Shown here piece by piece: positions 12,807 through 24,472 of a DNA stretch of 64,000 nucleotides. Numbering within the stretch: the first letter of the stretch is position 1; every line of letters begins with the position of its first letter. The notes under the pieces are model-generated. The model did not search any database and was not told where the DNA came from. It was given only the letters and a program-made list of their open reading frames with translations. The stretch lies in NCBI GenBank assembly GCA_024760905.1, contig CM045729.1, forward strand, positions 57,630,580-57,694,579, written 5' to 3'. The position numbers were made by a program, and so were the translations under genes. The DNA is from Plotosus lineatus. Lineage: Eukaryota; Chordata; Actinopteri; Siluriformes; Plotosidae.

Positions 12807-13489
12807 GGGGCACTTTTTTTTTTTTTTTTTAAACATATTTAAATAATGACAGAGGCTGCTGAGTGCAGAAGTACTGCATAATGGATCCTTTTCTTAAACT
12901 CAGAGTTGCAGTGTATATTTTACACAAACATTAGAGCTTGCTAGATTGCACAGTTTCCGTGCAGTTTGTAGAAATTGAAATCCCACTTGTGAATCTAGTT
13001 TGCTAACTGCTAGCAAATTATGGCATGGGCTTATACAGTATGCATCTCTGGACGTGTACTGTATATTCAAACATCCTGGTCTTTTTAATAAGGGTGAAAG
13101 TGTCCATTGGCTATTTTAATAGTTTCATGTTGCACGAAGATTAATTTAATGGCTTAAGTATCATGTAATGAGATATATTCCATCTGGACTCTGTGAGCAT
13201 CTTACTAAACCTTTTAGTTGCACATCTGTGTGTGAATGAGTGAACTGACACTTCCAACTATGAAATGAAAAAGATTCGTAGTGCACAGTTGGCAGTCTAA
13301 AAGGAGTACAGTCTTTATTGTATTTATTAATTGCATAATGCATTACATTCAGGGGGTTGTATGGAAGTTTAAGTGAATACTGTGAGCTTCAGAGCTGTTC
13401 AGTCGTCTGATAAGTACGTTCTGTAGACAGCAAGAACGGTTTCTATCTGGAGAAAGGGGGAGAGCTGGCTGAACGACTGATCTTGCGCA

Positions 13490-13526
<37 letters not shown>

Positions 13527-13994
13527 CATCCTTCCCAGTTCCAAAATGCCAGCATGTACAATTCACCGACCTTTTTTAAACATCATTCAGACTCCTGCAG
13601 GTGCACCCTCCCAAAATAATAAATTTTTTTCTTGTACATACACACTAATTTTTGTGAAGGAAGCCTGTAAAAGAAATGCCACCTTAAGTCCAGAGTCATT
13701 CAACGGTCAACATAATTCTTAAATAGGGACTAGTATCCCCCAGTCTTTGGTGCCCTACAAAGTAATAAAGAGAGTGAAGTTAAGGACTATGAACACCTTT
13801 TTCCATGTGTACAGTAATATTTTCCTTTTTCTTAAAAAAAATTTTAAATCAGAACCTTCAAGAAACATTACACATTGGTTAATGTTGACATTTTTATTTT
13901 GCTCACCATTGACATTTGGGTTACACCGATATGATTGAATTATTACTGAAGTCTATGAGCATCTATCTTATTTACAAATAATATAAAATGTATA
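12807..13994. other. intronic sequence, no gene seen
   Basis: A T run lies at about 12811-12830, just beyond the truncated LINE end, and an AC microsatellite lies at 13491-13524. Nothing else was recognised. Confidence 0.4.
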
Positions 13995-14165
13995 CGTCTG
14001 ATGGGCTTTAACAACAGAGTGCTGTGGCTCATGGATGGGAAAGTCCATTGCAGGTTACCTTCCCACTGGTACCCATTTATACTGCTGGGATCTTGCCCAG
14101 GGGTTTAACAGGGATTCAAACCCTCAATCTCTCGATCATGGGCCCAGCACCCTCACCACTACACA
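13995..14165 (-). repeat. tRNA-derived SINE fragment
   Basis: The plus strand reads ...gatgggaaagtccattgcaggttaccttcccactggtaccc...tcttgcccaggggttt...gattcaaaccctcaatctctcgatcatgggcccagcaccctcaccactacac. The body is shared with the better copy at 24863-25175, which has the same orientation. Confidence 0.65.
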
Positions 14166-14254
14166 TGTAAAACATTTTCTGGTTATTGTTAATGTATGAT
14201 GTGTCAAAGTGCGTGTCATAATTAAACACAAAAGACAACAACTAATCATCTTCA

Positions 14255-14342
14255 ACACACACACACACACACACACACACCCACACACAAAACCATTGTC
14301 ACAGTTTCACCCCTCCGAGAGCTGTATATGGGCAGGTACAAG

Positions 14343-14381
<39 letters not shown>
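14255..14381. repeat. AC and TG microsatellites in inverted arrangement
   Basis: (AC)n at about 14255-14290 is followed 50 bases later by (TG)n at about 14345-14381 on the same strand. The two tracts are complementary and could form a stem. Confidence 0.85.
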
Positions 14382-14382
<1 letters not shown>

Positions 14383-14960
14383 CTCTCTGTTGTAATTACC
14401 GTCAGCTCTAACCTTGGCAGTATGTGTTGTGTGTGTGTTTTCACCTCATCACCAAGCTCGCACTGATTCCTCTTTTTCTGTTTTTTTGGCATGACTGCAT
14501 CTTGTTCATTTGGAATGACGAGCTGCACTTCATTGTTCATGCAACTTAGAAGTAATTCTAATGGCCCGATGTGGTGGGAACACTTGGATAATAGTGTATT
14601 GTTAAAAATAGGACATTCTGACACTGTAGAGAGAAGAGAGAGCAAGTGAGCGTGTGTCTGCATTACATTGGCAGTTCTCCACGATTTTAGCGATTTATCC
14701 TGACATAAGGTTTGTTTTTATTTTTATTTTTTATACTGAGTGTATATAAGAATCTTTATTAATAGTATAGTTGCAATGCTGTAATTTTCATAGCTCCCTG
14801 CATGAGGTGGTGTGTTTTCTCTGTCCTAATCTAGAATAAGGGTTGTTTAGTGCTGTGCTGAAGTATGATTGTCCTTTCTTCCCAGTCCCTCACTGTCCTG
14901 CATTTATATTTTTCCAGCCCCAAGTATACGTATACAGTATCATATGGTCCTCTAATATAT

Positions 14961-15385
14961 TGATGAGGCCAGCAATGTTGTATGGTTTAGAGACAGTGGC
15001 CTTGGGGAAAAGACAGGAGTCAGAGTTGGAGGTAGCAGAGATGAAAATGTTGAGGTTCTCTTTGGGAGTAACGAGGATGGATAGGATCAGAAACGAGTAC
15101 ATCAGAGGGACAGCACATGTTCGATGTTTTGGAGACAAAGTCACAGAGGCTAGATTGAGATGGTTTGGACATGTACCGAGGAGGGATAGTGAGTATATTG
15201 GTAGTAGGATGCTGAGGTTGGAAGTACCAGGCAGAAGGCCCAGAGGAAGACCAAAGAGAAGATTTATGGATGTGGTGTGTCGTTGGAGTAAGAGTAGAAG
15301 ATGCAGAGGATAGGGAGAGATGGAGGCAGATCATTTGCTGTGGCGACCCCTGAGGGGAACAGCCGAAAGGAAAAGAAGAAGATGA
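14961..15385 (+). mobile_element. 5'-truncated RTE-like LINE (3' end only) with 13 bp TSD
   Basis: The insert encodes only the C-terminal end of the RT protein (MRPAMLYGLETVALGKRQES..., RRPRGRPKRRFMDVV) and the 3' end gtggcgacccctgaggggaacagccgaaaggaaaagaagaagat. It is flanked by the direct repeat tcctctaatatat at 14948-14960 and 15386-15398, a target-site duplication. It is closely similar to 26765-27206. Confidence 0.9.
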
Positions 15386-15509
15386 TCCTCTAATATATCA
15401 TTCATATTGTTCAATTGTGCAAAAGAATTTTAGTAATCACTTTAATCACTCACCGCAGTTCATGTTAATCAGAACCAAACCCTTATTCTTAAATTAATTA
15501 AAAATTGTG

Positions 15510-15845
15510 CATCACTAATCAGGTGGCATAGTGGTGAAGTGTTTAGCACATCCACTTTACAGCAAGAATATCCTGGGTTTGAGCCTTGTGCTCAGCAAGG
15601 ATGTTCCTATGTGGTGCTTGTATGTTTTTTCCATTTTTAAGTGGGTTTCCTCTGTGTTTTGTTTTGTCCTCCGTACTCCACAATCCAGATATATGCATAT
15701 TAGGCTAGTTGGCCGTTCCACATTGCCACTAGGTGTGTGTGTTCCCCTGTGATTGTCTGGCATGCTATTCCAGATGTACCTCATCTTCACCCAAAATTGG
15801 CTGGGATGGGCTCCAACCTTCCTGTGATGTTAATAAAGGGTAAAG
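15510..15845 (+). repeat. tRNA-derived SINE with V-SINE-like centre and L2-type tail
   Basis: The head ggtggcatagtggtgaagtg has a B box-like tgggtttgagcc. The centre (tggtgcttgtatgttttttcc...gtgggtttcctctgtg...cctccgtactccacaatccagatatatgcat) resembles the conserved central block of fish V-SINE/L2-associated elements. The tail tgggatgggctccaacc...ttaataaag is of L2 type. It is moderately diverged. Confidence 0.6.
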
Positions 15846-16109
15846 TTAAGTCAGAAAGTGGCATGACCATAATTCATATTGATGTGCCTCGTACTTGAAT
15901 CTAACTGTTCCACGTTCACCTTTTACCAGTTGAGCCATCTGAACACAGTGGCGACATTCATCAAGTAAAAGGAGTTTGTACCATAACCATGCTCAGGCAT
16001 GGTACATGTCACCACAGTACATCCTTCATCCAACAATGTTGGTTTTTGATGAGCCTCATGTAATATTTGTTTATGTTAAAATAAATCAGTTCAATGTGTT
16101 TAGATTGTA

Positions 16110-16449
16110 GGGCAGTGGTAGCCTGGTGGTAAGGTGCTGGGTCACTGATCCCAAGGTCGGGAGTTTAAACCCTACTCTTACCGGTTTGTCACTGCTGTCT
16201 TCTCCAGTGCACCTAACTGGGGTTGTCAAAGTCCAGCCACTTCTCTCACTGTCTGTGGTGAGGGGATTATAAAAGAACCTTTGCTGCCTTTTGTCGAGAG
16301 TAGGCCGCATAGCCGTCAGTGTGTTTCTGCCATGTGATGGCCAGGTGAGCTGTCCTAGGTGTACTGTCCCCGTATCCAGAGCCAGCTGAGATAGGCACAA
16401 GCCTCCCTGTGGCCCTAATTAGGATTAAGTGTCTCAAAAAATGAATTAA
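16110..16449 (+). repeat. tRNA-derived SINE with L2-type tail
   Basis: The head gggcagtggtagcctggtgg is the same as in the RTE-tailed family, and the body (ctcactgtctgtggtgagg, gccgtcagtgtgtttctgcc) is also shared. It then switches to gtgatggccaggtgagctgtcc...gagccagctgagatagg...cctaattaggattaagtg, followed by aatgaattaa. The 3' part resembles the end of L2-type LINEs. Confidence 0.75.
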
Positions 16450-18340
16450 TATTTGAAATGTGATGACTGTATGTAACAATGGCTTTATTGGGGGGGTTTG
16501 TTTGTTTTTTGTTTTTTTAAGATGGTCATTGAGAGTCATGGTATAATGAGAGCTGGACATTGTTATTGCCTGACTAGTTAAATAATATTAAACTTAAGTC
16601 ATACATCTGGTTTTGCCATTTTCTTAATGTTTGTTTATTTATTTTTTGGTCCCATTTTCCATATTGTTTAATTCAGCGTTGTTAAAACAGTAAGTGTTGG
16701 GTTCAGAGTTTCAAAATGCAGTGCATCTGTATAACTATTGTGAATTGTTTAATTATGGCAAACACTTAAAAGTAATAAATATAATAACAGCATGCACATA
16801 AAAGTATTGATGACAGTTTGCAGATGAAGTGAATGTGAGTATGTTTATAAGACCAAAAAAAATCTACTCAGTTTCATTAAAAAGAGTAAATAATTAATGT
16901 TACTGAAGCTCATATGTTATTTATAAAGGATAATATGCACGTCAGGGTTGTTTGTTTATTTTCTTTTTCCTCTTGAAGTGCTGTGCTGTACTTATTTTTA
17001 AATATACTTGAAAACTGCATGTGTTAGCAGTTGTTCCTGTCTGTTATAGAGGGAAGCTCCTTTTGGCATCTAGCATCAATGTTTGAAACACTGTCAAGGA
17101 GATACATTTGTCAGTGTGAAGACTTGCAGGAAAAGTGTTAATGGAGAGCGAAATGTGAGGCACTTGAGTCAAAGGCTGAGCAGAAGGCCTGTCGAGCAGC
17201 TAATCCATTCAGGGGCTTGTGGGAGCAGCCGGTGTAAAGAGGCTAGGCAGAATGAAGGAGAGAGCAAACTGAAGCCGACAGCGTAGCCATGCAGAGTCTG
17301 GATAAAATAACAAACGCAGCCTGGGAGGAATGTAGGACTGTGGGGTGGATGATTAGGATAGATGTTGCTTTCTGTTTTTCTTACACTAAAAATTGCACTA
17401 TAATCCCGTACACTCTCGTGTGCGTATAACTGAAAGGCTCTTTTTTGCATGGCGCACACACCGTGTAACTTAGTAAAAATATTGAACCTTCATGACACTG
17501 AAGTGTGTTTTTCTGTTTTTCAGGCATTTTGTGGGTCATATCATGATGTATTACTCAATAAACATACATTAAAATACTCTCACATCAAGTTATTCTTAGG
17601 GTTAACCTGCTCAATAATTAGCTCTCCATCCAGCGTTTTCAGTGGAAAGCTCAACCAGCACTTGTTTTCCTGCTTCCTACAGTGAATGGAAAAATCCATT
17701 TGTCATAACAGGGAACACTGGGTGTGTTTTTATTTTTTAATTTATTTTTTTTTTCCTCCCCCTTTCCTCTCTACTCTGTGGCTCAAGCTCTTGGATGCTC
17801 ACATTTTCATTCTCTCCATTCTTCAGGCTCGAATAAAACACTCTCAAATGCTCTGCCTCCAGCACCGGGTATATTTCATAGACCTCTCTTTCCTCTCTGG
17901 GGCCCAAAAGATAAACAGTGAAGGCTTTTACTCAGTTGAGTGTGTCCTTTCACTGACCCTGTCACTCAGCGTTTGTTCGTGTTGGTTTTGAGTCAGTGGG
18001 GAGTGAAAACATGGAGCACAGTAATCGAAATTTCAGACAGTGGAATTGACCCCGGAGAAATTTGCCTCATATGGGACAAATGTGCTGAAGCGCGGTGGAA
18101 GGGTGAGCCTAAGAGACTGGGTTCTGTGTAACCCAAAATCCATCCTTGCTCAAAAAAAGAAAAAAAAAAATCCATGTATTAAGTTTTACGTGCCATCATC
18201 CTCACTGATATGTCACTCTCGTTTCAGTGAGTAATCTTTAATACTTTGTTGTGAAAGTAGCTGTTTTGTGCACTTAATAATGTCGCCATTTATATCAGTG
18301 AATGTAATTAACAATGGTGAGATGGCTGTCACTGAATAGT
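16450..18340. other. intronic sequence, no gene seen
   Basis: This is unique-looking AT-rich sequence with short unconvincing frames (up to about 100 codons, no domain). Confidence 0.4.
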
Positions 18341-18344
18341 TCCA

Positions 18345-18402
18345 AATCAGGAACATCAAAGGAACTATTCAAATCCGTGATATCCAATGAACCTGAGGCA
18401 AA
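18345..18402. repeat. unclassified dispersed repeat, copy 2
   Basis: Related to 10485-10550, as described there. A short GTCT tetranucleotide tract follows at 18425-18444. Confidence 0.45.
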
Positions 18403-18608
18403 AAAAACCTGCCAGTAGGGTGTAGTCTGTCTGTCTGTCTGTCTATTTTATTTTTTTATATGTTTTCCCGCTCCCCCTTCTGTCATAAAAAGCTACAGTT
18501 GTGTTCTAAATAATAGCAACCAGACATTACTACCTTCATCAGTCACTGTTTTTGTTAGAAATTATATTTCTACATGGGCAAACATTTCACTGGCAGGTGT
18601 AGTTGAGC

Positions 18609-19058
18609 ACCGCATTTTCCGGACCATAAGGCGCACAGGATTATAAGGTGCATTAAGCAAAACAAAATTCAGATAAGTCAAACTTGAGTCAACCCTTTCA
18701 GTAACTCTCAACATTGTTCAGTTGTAACAATATAAAACAACAAAACTCACTTTTTCAATTCATTCCTCTTACATAAATCCATCAAATTTTTCGTCTTCAG
18801 TGTCCGAGTTTAACAATTGCTCGAGTTGGACATAAAGCCCTGATCCCTCTATTATTTTTTTATTATATTATACGGTTATATTTTATCTGTTACTCCTTCG
18901 CACACATGGACTCGGATCAATAAAGACGAAGATTAGAAATCTTCCGGGTCGTGACCTAAACTTCTCTCCTCCACGCCCCCAGATTGTGAGGTGCATCGTC
19001 AAATATTTTTTGAGGATCAAAGGCTTTTAAGTGCGCCTTATGGTTCGAAAAATACAGC
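18609..19058. mobile_element. TIR MITE nested in the Tc1-type element
   Basis: The left end ACCGCATTTTCCGGACCATA (then AGGCGCAC) pairs with the right end gtgcgccttatggttcgaaaaatacagc. The interior is shared with 3420-3849. About 450 bp, non-coding. It lies near the left end of the Tc1-type element, so it is younger than that insertion. Confidence 0.8.
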
Positions 19059-20337
19059 ACTAGAATCCAGCAGACCCACCGGTCCTGACATGAATGCTGC
19101 TGATTCTGTGTAATTGAAAGGGGCATGTACAATATAATAGCAGTATGGCGTTTATTCAGTGACATCATTTGTTCTTTGAAAAACATGTGCCAATTTTTGT
19201 CCTTATTAAGGAAGGAAGGCAACAAATATTGTACATGCTGGTCATAGAGCATTTCTGTCTGAAATTCTGAGAAAAATGGGTCATTCCAGACATTGTTAGG
19301 AAGAATGGTGTACCTTGATTTAAAAAGTCGATTGGAGAGTGGGAAACATTAAGAAGTGCAGAAAATGAGAGGCTGCTCAGCTAAAATGATCATGAATGGT
19401 TTAAAATGGCAACCAAAACCTAAAAGACGTGGAAGAAAGTGAAAAACTACCATTCGAATGGATGGAAGAGCCAAAATGGCAAGGACTCAGCCAACAATCT
19501 GCTCCAGGAAGATCAAAGAAGGTCTAAAGTTATCTTTGAGTCCTGTTGCTCTTAGAAGACGCCTATTTGAAACCAAGCTATCGACAAGAAGCCCCCACAA
19601 AGGGCCACTGTTTGGCAAATTGTAACCGGTTCAGCACAATTTTTTAAAGAGCACATTAACTGGCTTCAAGAGAAATGGCACAACATTTTGTGGACTGAGG
19701 AAAGTTAGATTGTTCTTTTGAGTCTCTTTGACCCCCCCAGACAACCTCCAAACACTGAATTCAAGCCACAATACACTGTGAAGACAGTAAAACATGGTGG
19801 CGCAAGTATCATGATATGGGGATGTTTCTCGTACTATGGTGTAGAGCCTATTTATCGCATGCCAGGGATCACGGATCAGTTTGAATACATCAGAATACTT
19901 GAAGAGCTTGTGCTGCGTTTATGCTGAAGAGGAAATGTACTTGAAATGTGTGTTTCAACAAGACAATGACCCCAAACACACCAGTAAATGGGCAACATCT
20001 TGGTTCTCAACCTACAAGAATGACGACATGTAGGGGCGGCCCGATCCCCGGACCTTAATCCAATACAAAACTTGTGGGGAGACATCAAAAATCCAGTTTC
20101 TGATGTAAAACCAAGAAGTCCAGAAGAACTACGGAGTGCAGTCCAATCATCCTGGGCTGGAACACCTGTTAACAGGTACCAGAAGTTGGTTGAGTCCATA
20201 CAACACAGATGTGCAGCAGTTCTCAAAAACAGTGGTTATACAATTAAATATTAGTGAAGTGATTCAAATGAAAGCAAAAATCATGCAACGTTTTTCAGTT
20301 TATAGAGTGAATGTTTGAGTTTGTAAAGAATAAAGCA

Positions 20338-20683
20338 AGGCAGTGGTGGTCTGGTGGTAAAAGGTGCTGAATCACTGATCCTGAAGTTTGGGATTCAAGC
20401 CCCACTCTCAGCAGGTTGTCACTGCCCCCCCCCAGTGCATCTAACTGGGTTATCAAAGGCCAGCCATGTCTCTCACTGTCTATGGTATGAGACATGTAAA
20501 AGAGCCATTTCTGACTTTTGACACGAGTAGCTGCATAGCCATCAGCATGTTTCTGCCCTGCGATGGCCTGGCGAGCTGTCCAGGGTAGACTCTGCTCTTG
20601 CCTGGAGTCAGCTGAGATAGGTGCCAGTCTCCGTGCGAACCTAATTAGGATTAAGCAGTTACAGAAAATGAATGAATAAAGCA
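20338..20683 (+). repeat. tRNA-derived SINE with L2-type tail, nested in Tc1
   Basis: Full-length copy: head ggcagtggtggtctggtgg, B box-like gggattcaagcccc, shared body up to cagcatgtttctgccc (about 20556), then the second tail gatggcctggcgagctgtcc...cctaattaggattaagc...gaaaatgaatgaa. A repeat gaataaagca is found on both sides (20328-20337 and 20674-20683). It is a possible target-site duplication, though it overlaps the simple tail. Confidence 0.8.
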
Positions 20684-20958
20684 GACACTGCAATTTTTTT
20701 TACATTTTTGTCTAAAATTCACTTTTTTTCAATTGGATGAACACAAATGTGATGGTTTTCATGTTTTGATTTGGAGTAGAATGTATAATGTTCGCAATGC
20801 ATTTGTGAGAATGTGAATTAAAGCATTATAAGGATTTTGAGCTTGATTCACTCTTTTTAAAAACACTGATATTAATTTGAACACAACTGTATAGATAAAA
20901 TGGCTTTCCGCTCTCAAGATGAGTCATAACACAGAAAGAAAAAAGATTTTCTGACTTG

Positions 20959-21087
20959 ACGGTGATGGCCTGGCAAGCTGTCTAGGGTGTATTCTACCCT
21001 TCCCAGAGCGCCCCCCTCCCCAGGAAAAAAAAAAAAAACCTAGTTAGGATTAAACAGTTCTCAAATTGAATAAATGAATAAATAAAG
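20959..21087 (+). repeat. 5'-truncated SINE with L2-type tail
   Basis: ggtgatggcctggcaagctgtctagggtg...cctagttaggattaaacagttctcaaattgaataaatgaataaataaa. Only the tail half of the family at 20338-20683 is present, interrupted by a short C/A-rich run. Confidence 0.65.
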
Positions 21088-21377
21088 GATTTTTCCAAGT
21101 TGAGTTCAGTCTTTCTCAATCAAAATGAAAATAGTTTTAGAATTAATGCGCAAATCAAAGTTACATATGAGAATGTAATGTGCTTGTTTATGTGACATTC
21201 TGAGGAGTGTAGAAATATCCCTAGTAGCATCTCTCTGCCAGAGCACAGAAGTGTGTATTAAGCTGACTTTGGCTGGGTTAAATGTAGAGGCAATAATTTC
21301 CCTTGCGGGATAAATACAGGATCAAGAATCAAAAAATCCGACAAGAGGTTTTCTGCTCACAACAAGCCTATAGTCAC

Positions 21378-21812
21378 GTTTTAGTGCTTGTCCTTTTGGC
21401 TTCATCAATCCAGGACCTACAACGCTCATTGGAGAGACGCGCAACTGAGTATGAAGCAAGTAGGATGAGAATCAGCACCTTCAAGCCTGCGGTCATGGTT
21501 CTCAGCTGGAAAAGGGTGGAATGAGGTCCTGCCCCAAGTGGAGGAGTGCAAGTATCTCTGCGTCTTATTTACGACTGAGTGAAGGATTGATCAGGAGATT
21601 GATAGGCAGATCGGTGCAGTCTCTGCTGGAAAAGCTGTGCTTGTACCATTTTGTCATGGTGAAGAGGGAGCTGAGCTGGCAATTTACATTCCCATCCTCA
21701 CCTCATCTGTAGTCACAAGCTGTGGGTAGTTACCGAAAGAACAAGTTCGCATATACAAGTACTTGAAATGAACTTCCTTAACGTGGGGGTGGGACTCTCA
21801 CTCAGAGTGACA
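21378..21812 (+). pseudogene. LINE fragment, same family as 10815-12806
   Basis: The translation contains VLLASSIQDLQRSLERRATEYEASRMRIST and, in another frame, EVLPQVEECKYLCVLF, followed by a degraded thumb region (GEEGAELAIYIPILTS). This corresponds to the part just after the RT FADD motif. Both ends are truncated and several shifts and stops are present. Confidence 0.7.
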
Positions 21813-21856
21813 TCAGCGATCCAGCGCCCTATACCACTAGGCCACCACTTCCCTTA
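21813..21856 (-). repeat. SINE head fragment
   Basis: gatccagcgccctataccactaggccaccacttccct is the inverted 5' head of the SINE family seen at 1555-1872. It abuts the LINE fragment on its left. Confidence 0.6.
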
Positions 21857-23892
21857 AATGTGAAAAGAATAAACGCTGTTAAATTGCGAGTCTCCATGTC
21901 CCCAAACTGCCATGAAGCAGAGCAAGATGACTTGAAATCTTTCTTCTGAAATGTAGTGTTTCTGAAACATGCAGCAAAACCCCTGTGGGAATCAGTCAAT
22001 TGTGTAGCATGGTCATGATCAGCTCCAGAGTCCATGTCAGAGCTGGAACTCGATTTCACCCAGTGCAATCCCATAGCATGTTAAGGTTCAACACAGTTTG
22101 CTTGAAGTACAATGCAGTCTTGGGGGGGTTAAAGGTTATTTATTGATATATTTTACTATTTTAAATGTTTATATTTTATTCCAATGTAGGGAATTTTGCT
22201 AATTTTAGGCATTTAGAAAAGTAAACTTTGTTATTTTTCTAAAAAAAAAAAAAACTTCAAAAATATGTGAAGAATTTTTTGTTGACTGTAATCTTATGGG
22301 GAAATATCAAAATACAGTTGAGGTTCACTGTATTTTCACTTTGATGGTTTTCAAAAATAATTTTCTAATCTCAATGCTAATTTAGTGCAAGTTGAATAAG
22401 AATTGAATTTTGTTAACGTCTAAACTGCAACTAAGTGAATACTGGTGTCAAACATATTTTGTTGATTACTAATACTCAGTGTCAGGAAAGTGGGGGGGAA
22501 CAGCAGACAATCCTTAACAGTATCAGATGAAAAATAAACAAATACCCATGAACATGGCTGCCCTGCGAAGACATTGTGAAGTCCAGATGAAAGCACCATG
22601 TGTGGTGCAGGCAGGGGTTTACTCAGTGTCTTGATGTAGATGTGGACGAGTCTGATTTTGAATAGGCAAGCTTCTGTATAAACTGAGATACTGACTGTTC
22701 ATGGTTGATATGGCTAGCATTAAAGTACAGTGCTGAGTCCAGTCCTGGACTGTCTTGAATGCTGTTGATTGTTCTTGACGTTTGCTCAGCCTGCTTACTG
22801 TGATGTGTTAATGTAAGTGCAGTTCACTACTCAAAGTCGAGTGAGCATCTCCTAATTCATATGTATTGTGTTAACCTCTTGAAATGCTGTTTTCTTTTTG
22901 GGAAATATGTTCTGCTTTCATTTCTCTCATTGTACAGTATCTCACCAGCTCTCATATTAAAACAAGACTCCGTCTTTGTGCCTCATTCCACAGATTAACC
23001 TCGCAAAATGCCTGCTCTGTTTAAAAACTGTCCCACATGCTATTTACAAAGCTCAGTCTTGTGTAAAAAATAAGGATGTAAGAGAGGAAGTGAGCAGAGG
23101 AGTCAATATGGAATGTGAAATGTTTTAGTATATTCTACACAGAAACATAAGAAAACCACACTCATCCAGTTTGAGTATACACTACGAACAAACAGATTTT
23201 TATGCTTTATTTATCCACTTTTAAGTGTGACAATGCTAATGCCACTTTCCCCCGAGTGACTGTGGAAAAACTATCTGTCCTTCGTTATCCACATGGAAGC
23301 ACAAGTGGTTATAATGAGATCAAGCATAATTGTGACAATTATTTAGTTGAGGCTTTTATCATTCCAGGATCTGAATTATTCTCCATATCATAGAAAGAAT
23401 AATTAAACAATAATAGAACTCTGTTTTTTTCTAAGTGTACAGTCACATTACTATGTTGCTCTCTGCAGCTAGCAAGATCTCCAGTTTGTCCTTGACATGA
23501 AAAGGAACATAATATGGAATTAAAGTATGGCATTGATGGTCAGATTTTTTTTTTGTTTGTTTGCTTGTTTTCAAGAATTTGATTGGGGGCTTTGTTTTTA
23601 ACCAATTACAAATTCTATTTTAAAATCTGCTTTTTACGATGAGCAGGAAGTCATAATGGTAAACTTTTTCATGAGGTTTCTCTCAGATGAGGGGAGAGAG
23701 GAGCAACATAAATATCATTAGATAGATAGATCAATACTTCAGTGGCAGAGCTATAAACTTTTAGTTTTTTCAATATTTGTTCTATTGTAGTTCTTGATCC
23801 CTGCATTACAGTAACATAAATGTTGAGAAAATAAAATGATCTATCGTACAATAGCTATAAGAAGGATTGTCGCAGAGATGACCGTCACATGC
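21857..23892. other. intronic sequence, no gene seen
   Basis: No repeat family or convincing coding frame was recognised over these 2 kb. Confidence 0.4.
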
Positions 23893-24237
23893 CATAATTC
23901 ATTCATTTTCTATAACTGCTTAATTCTAATTAGGGTCACAGGGAGGCTAGGGCCCATTCCAGCCAACTCCGGGCGAGGGCAGAGTACACCCTGGATAGCT
24001 CACCAGGTCATCACAGGACGGAAACATGCTACAGCTATGCAGCTACTCTTGTTGAAAGTCAGCAATGGTTCTTTTACATGAACCTCTCACCACAGACAGT
24101 GAGAGACATGGCTGGCCTTTGATAACCCAGTTTGCTGCACTGGGGGGACAGTGACAGCCTGTGGAGAGTGGGACTTGGATCCCCAACCTTAGGAACAGTG
24201 ATCCAGCACCTTTTACCTCCAGGCCACCACTGCCCCG
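23893..24237 (-). repeat. tRNA-derived SINE with L2-type tail (full copy)
   Basis: The minus strand runs from the head ggcagtggtggcctggagg near 24234, through the shared body, to the tail ctaattagaattaagcagttatagaaaatgaatg at 23893. It is followed on the head side by a TA microsatellite at 24246-24286. Confidence 0.75.
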
Positions 24238-24238
24238 G

Positions 24239-24293
<55 letters not shown>

Positions 24294-24472
24294 TATTATT
24301 ATTTTAATTATTCTGATGTCATTGATGGATGCATGGTATATATTGACGCATACCAATAATTTGCTGGTGGCCTTCCATGAATCAGGAAGGAGGAAATCAC
24401 ATCAATATCACACATCTTTATATCTTGATTCAGTGTATTATTCCGATTGCGTTACTGTATTGCTGTATAGTC

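Larger units (their letters stand above)
18494..20891 (+). mobile_element. Tc1-type DNA transposon, dead, with nested insertions
   Basis: The ends are inverted: TACAGTTGTGTTC at 18494 and GAACACAACTGTA at 20879-20891, with TA at both outer edges as expected for Tc1/mariner. The transposase remnant runs on the plus strand from about 19260 to 20254. Recognisable pieces are VKHGGASIMIWGCFS (first Asp region degraded), FQQDNDPKHTSKW (second Asp) and SPDLNPIQNLWGDIK. In the last, the usual catalytic Glu of the NPIENLW motif is Gln. Several frame breaks separate these. A MITE (18609-19058) and a SINE (20338-20683) have inserted inside. Without these the element is about 1.6 kb, the usual Tc1 length. 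Confidence 0.85.
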
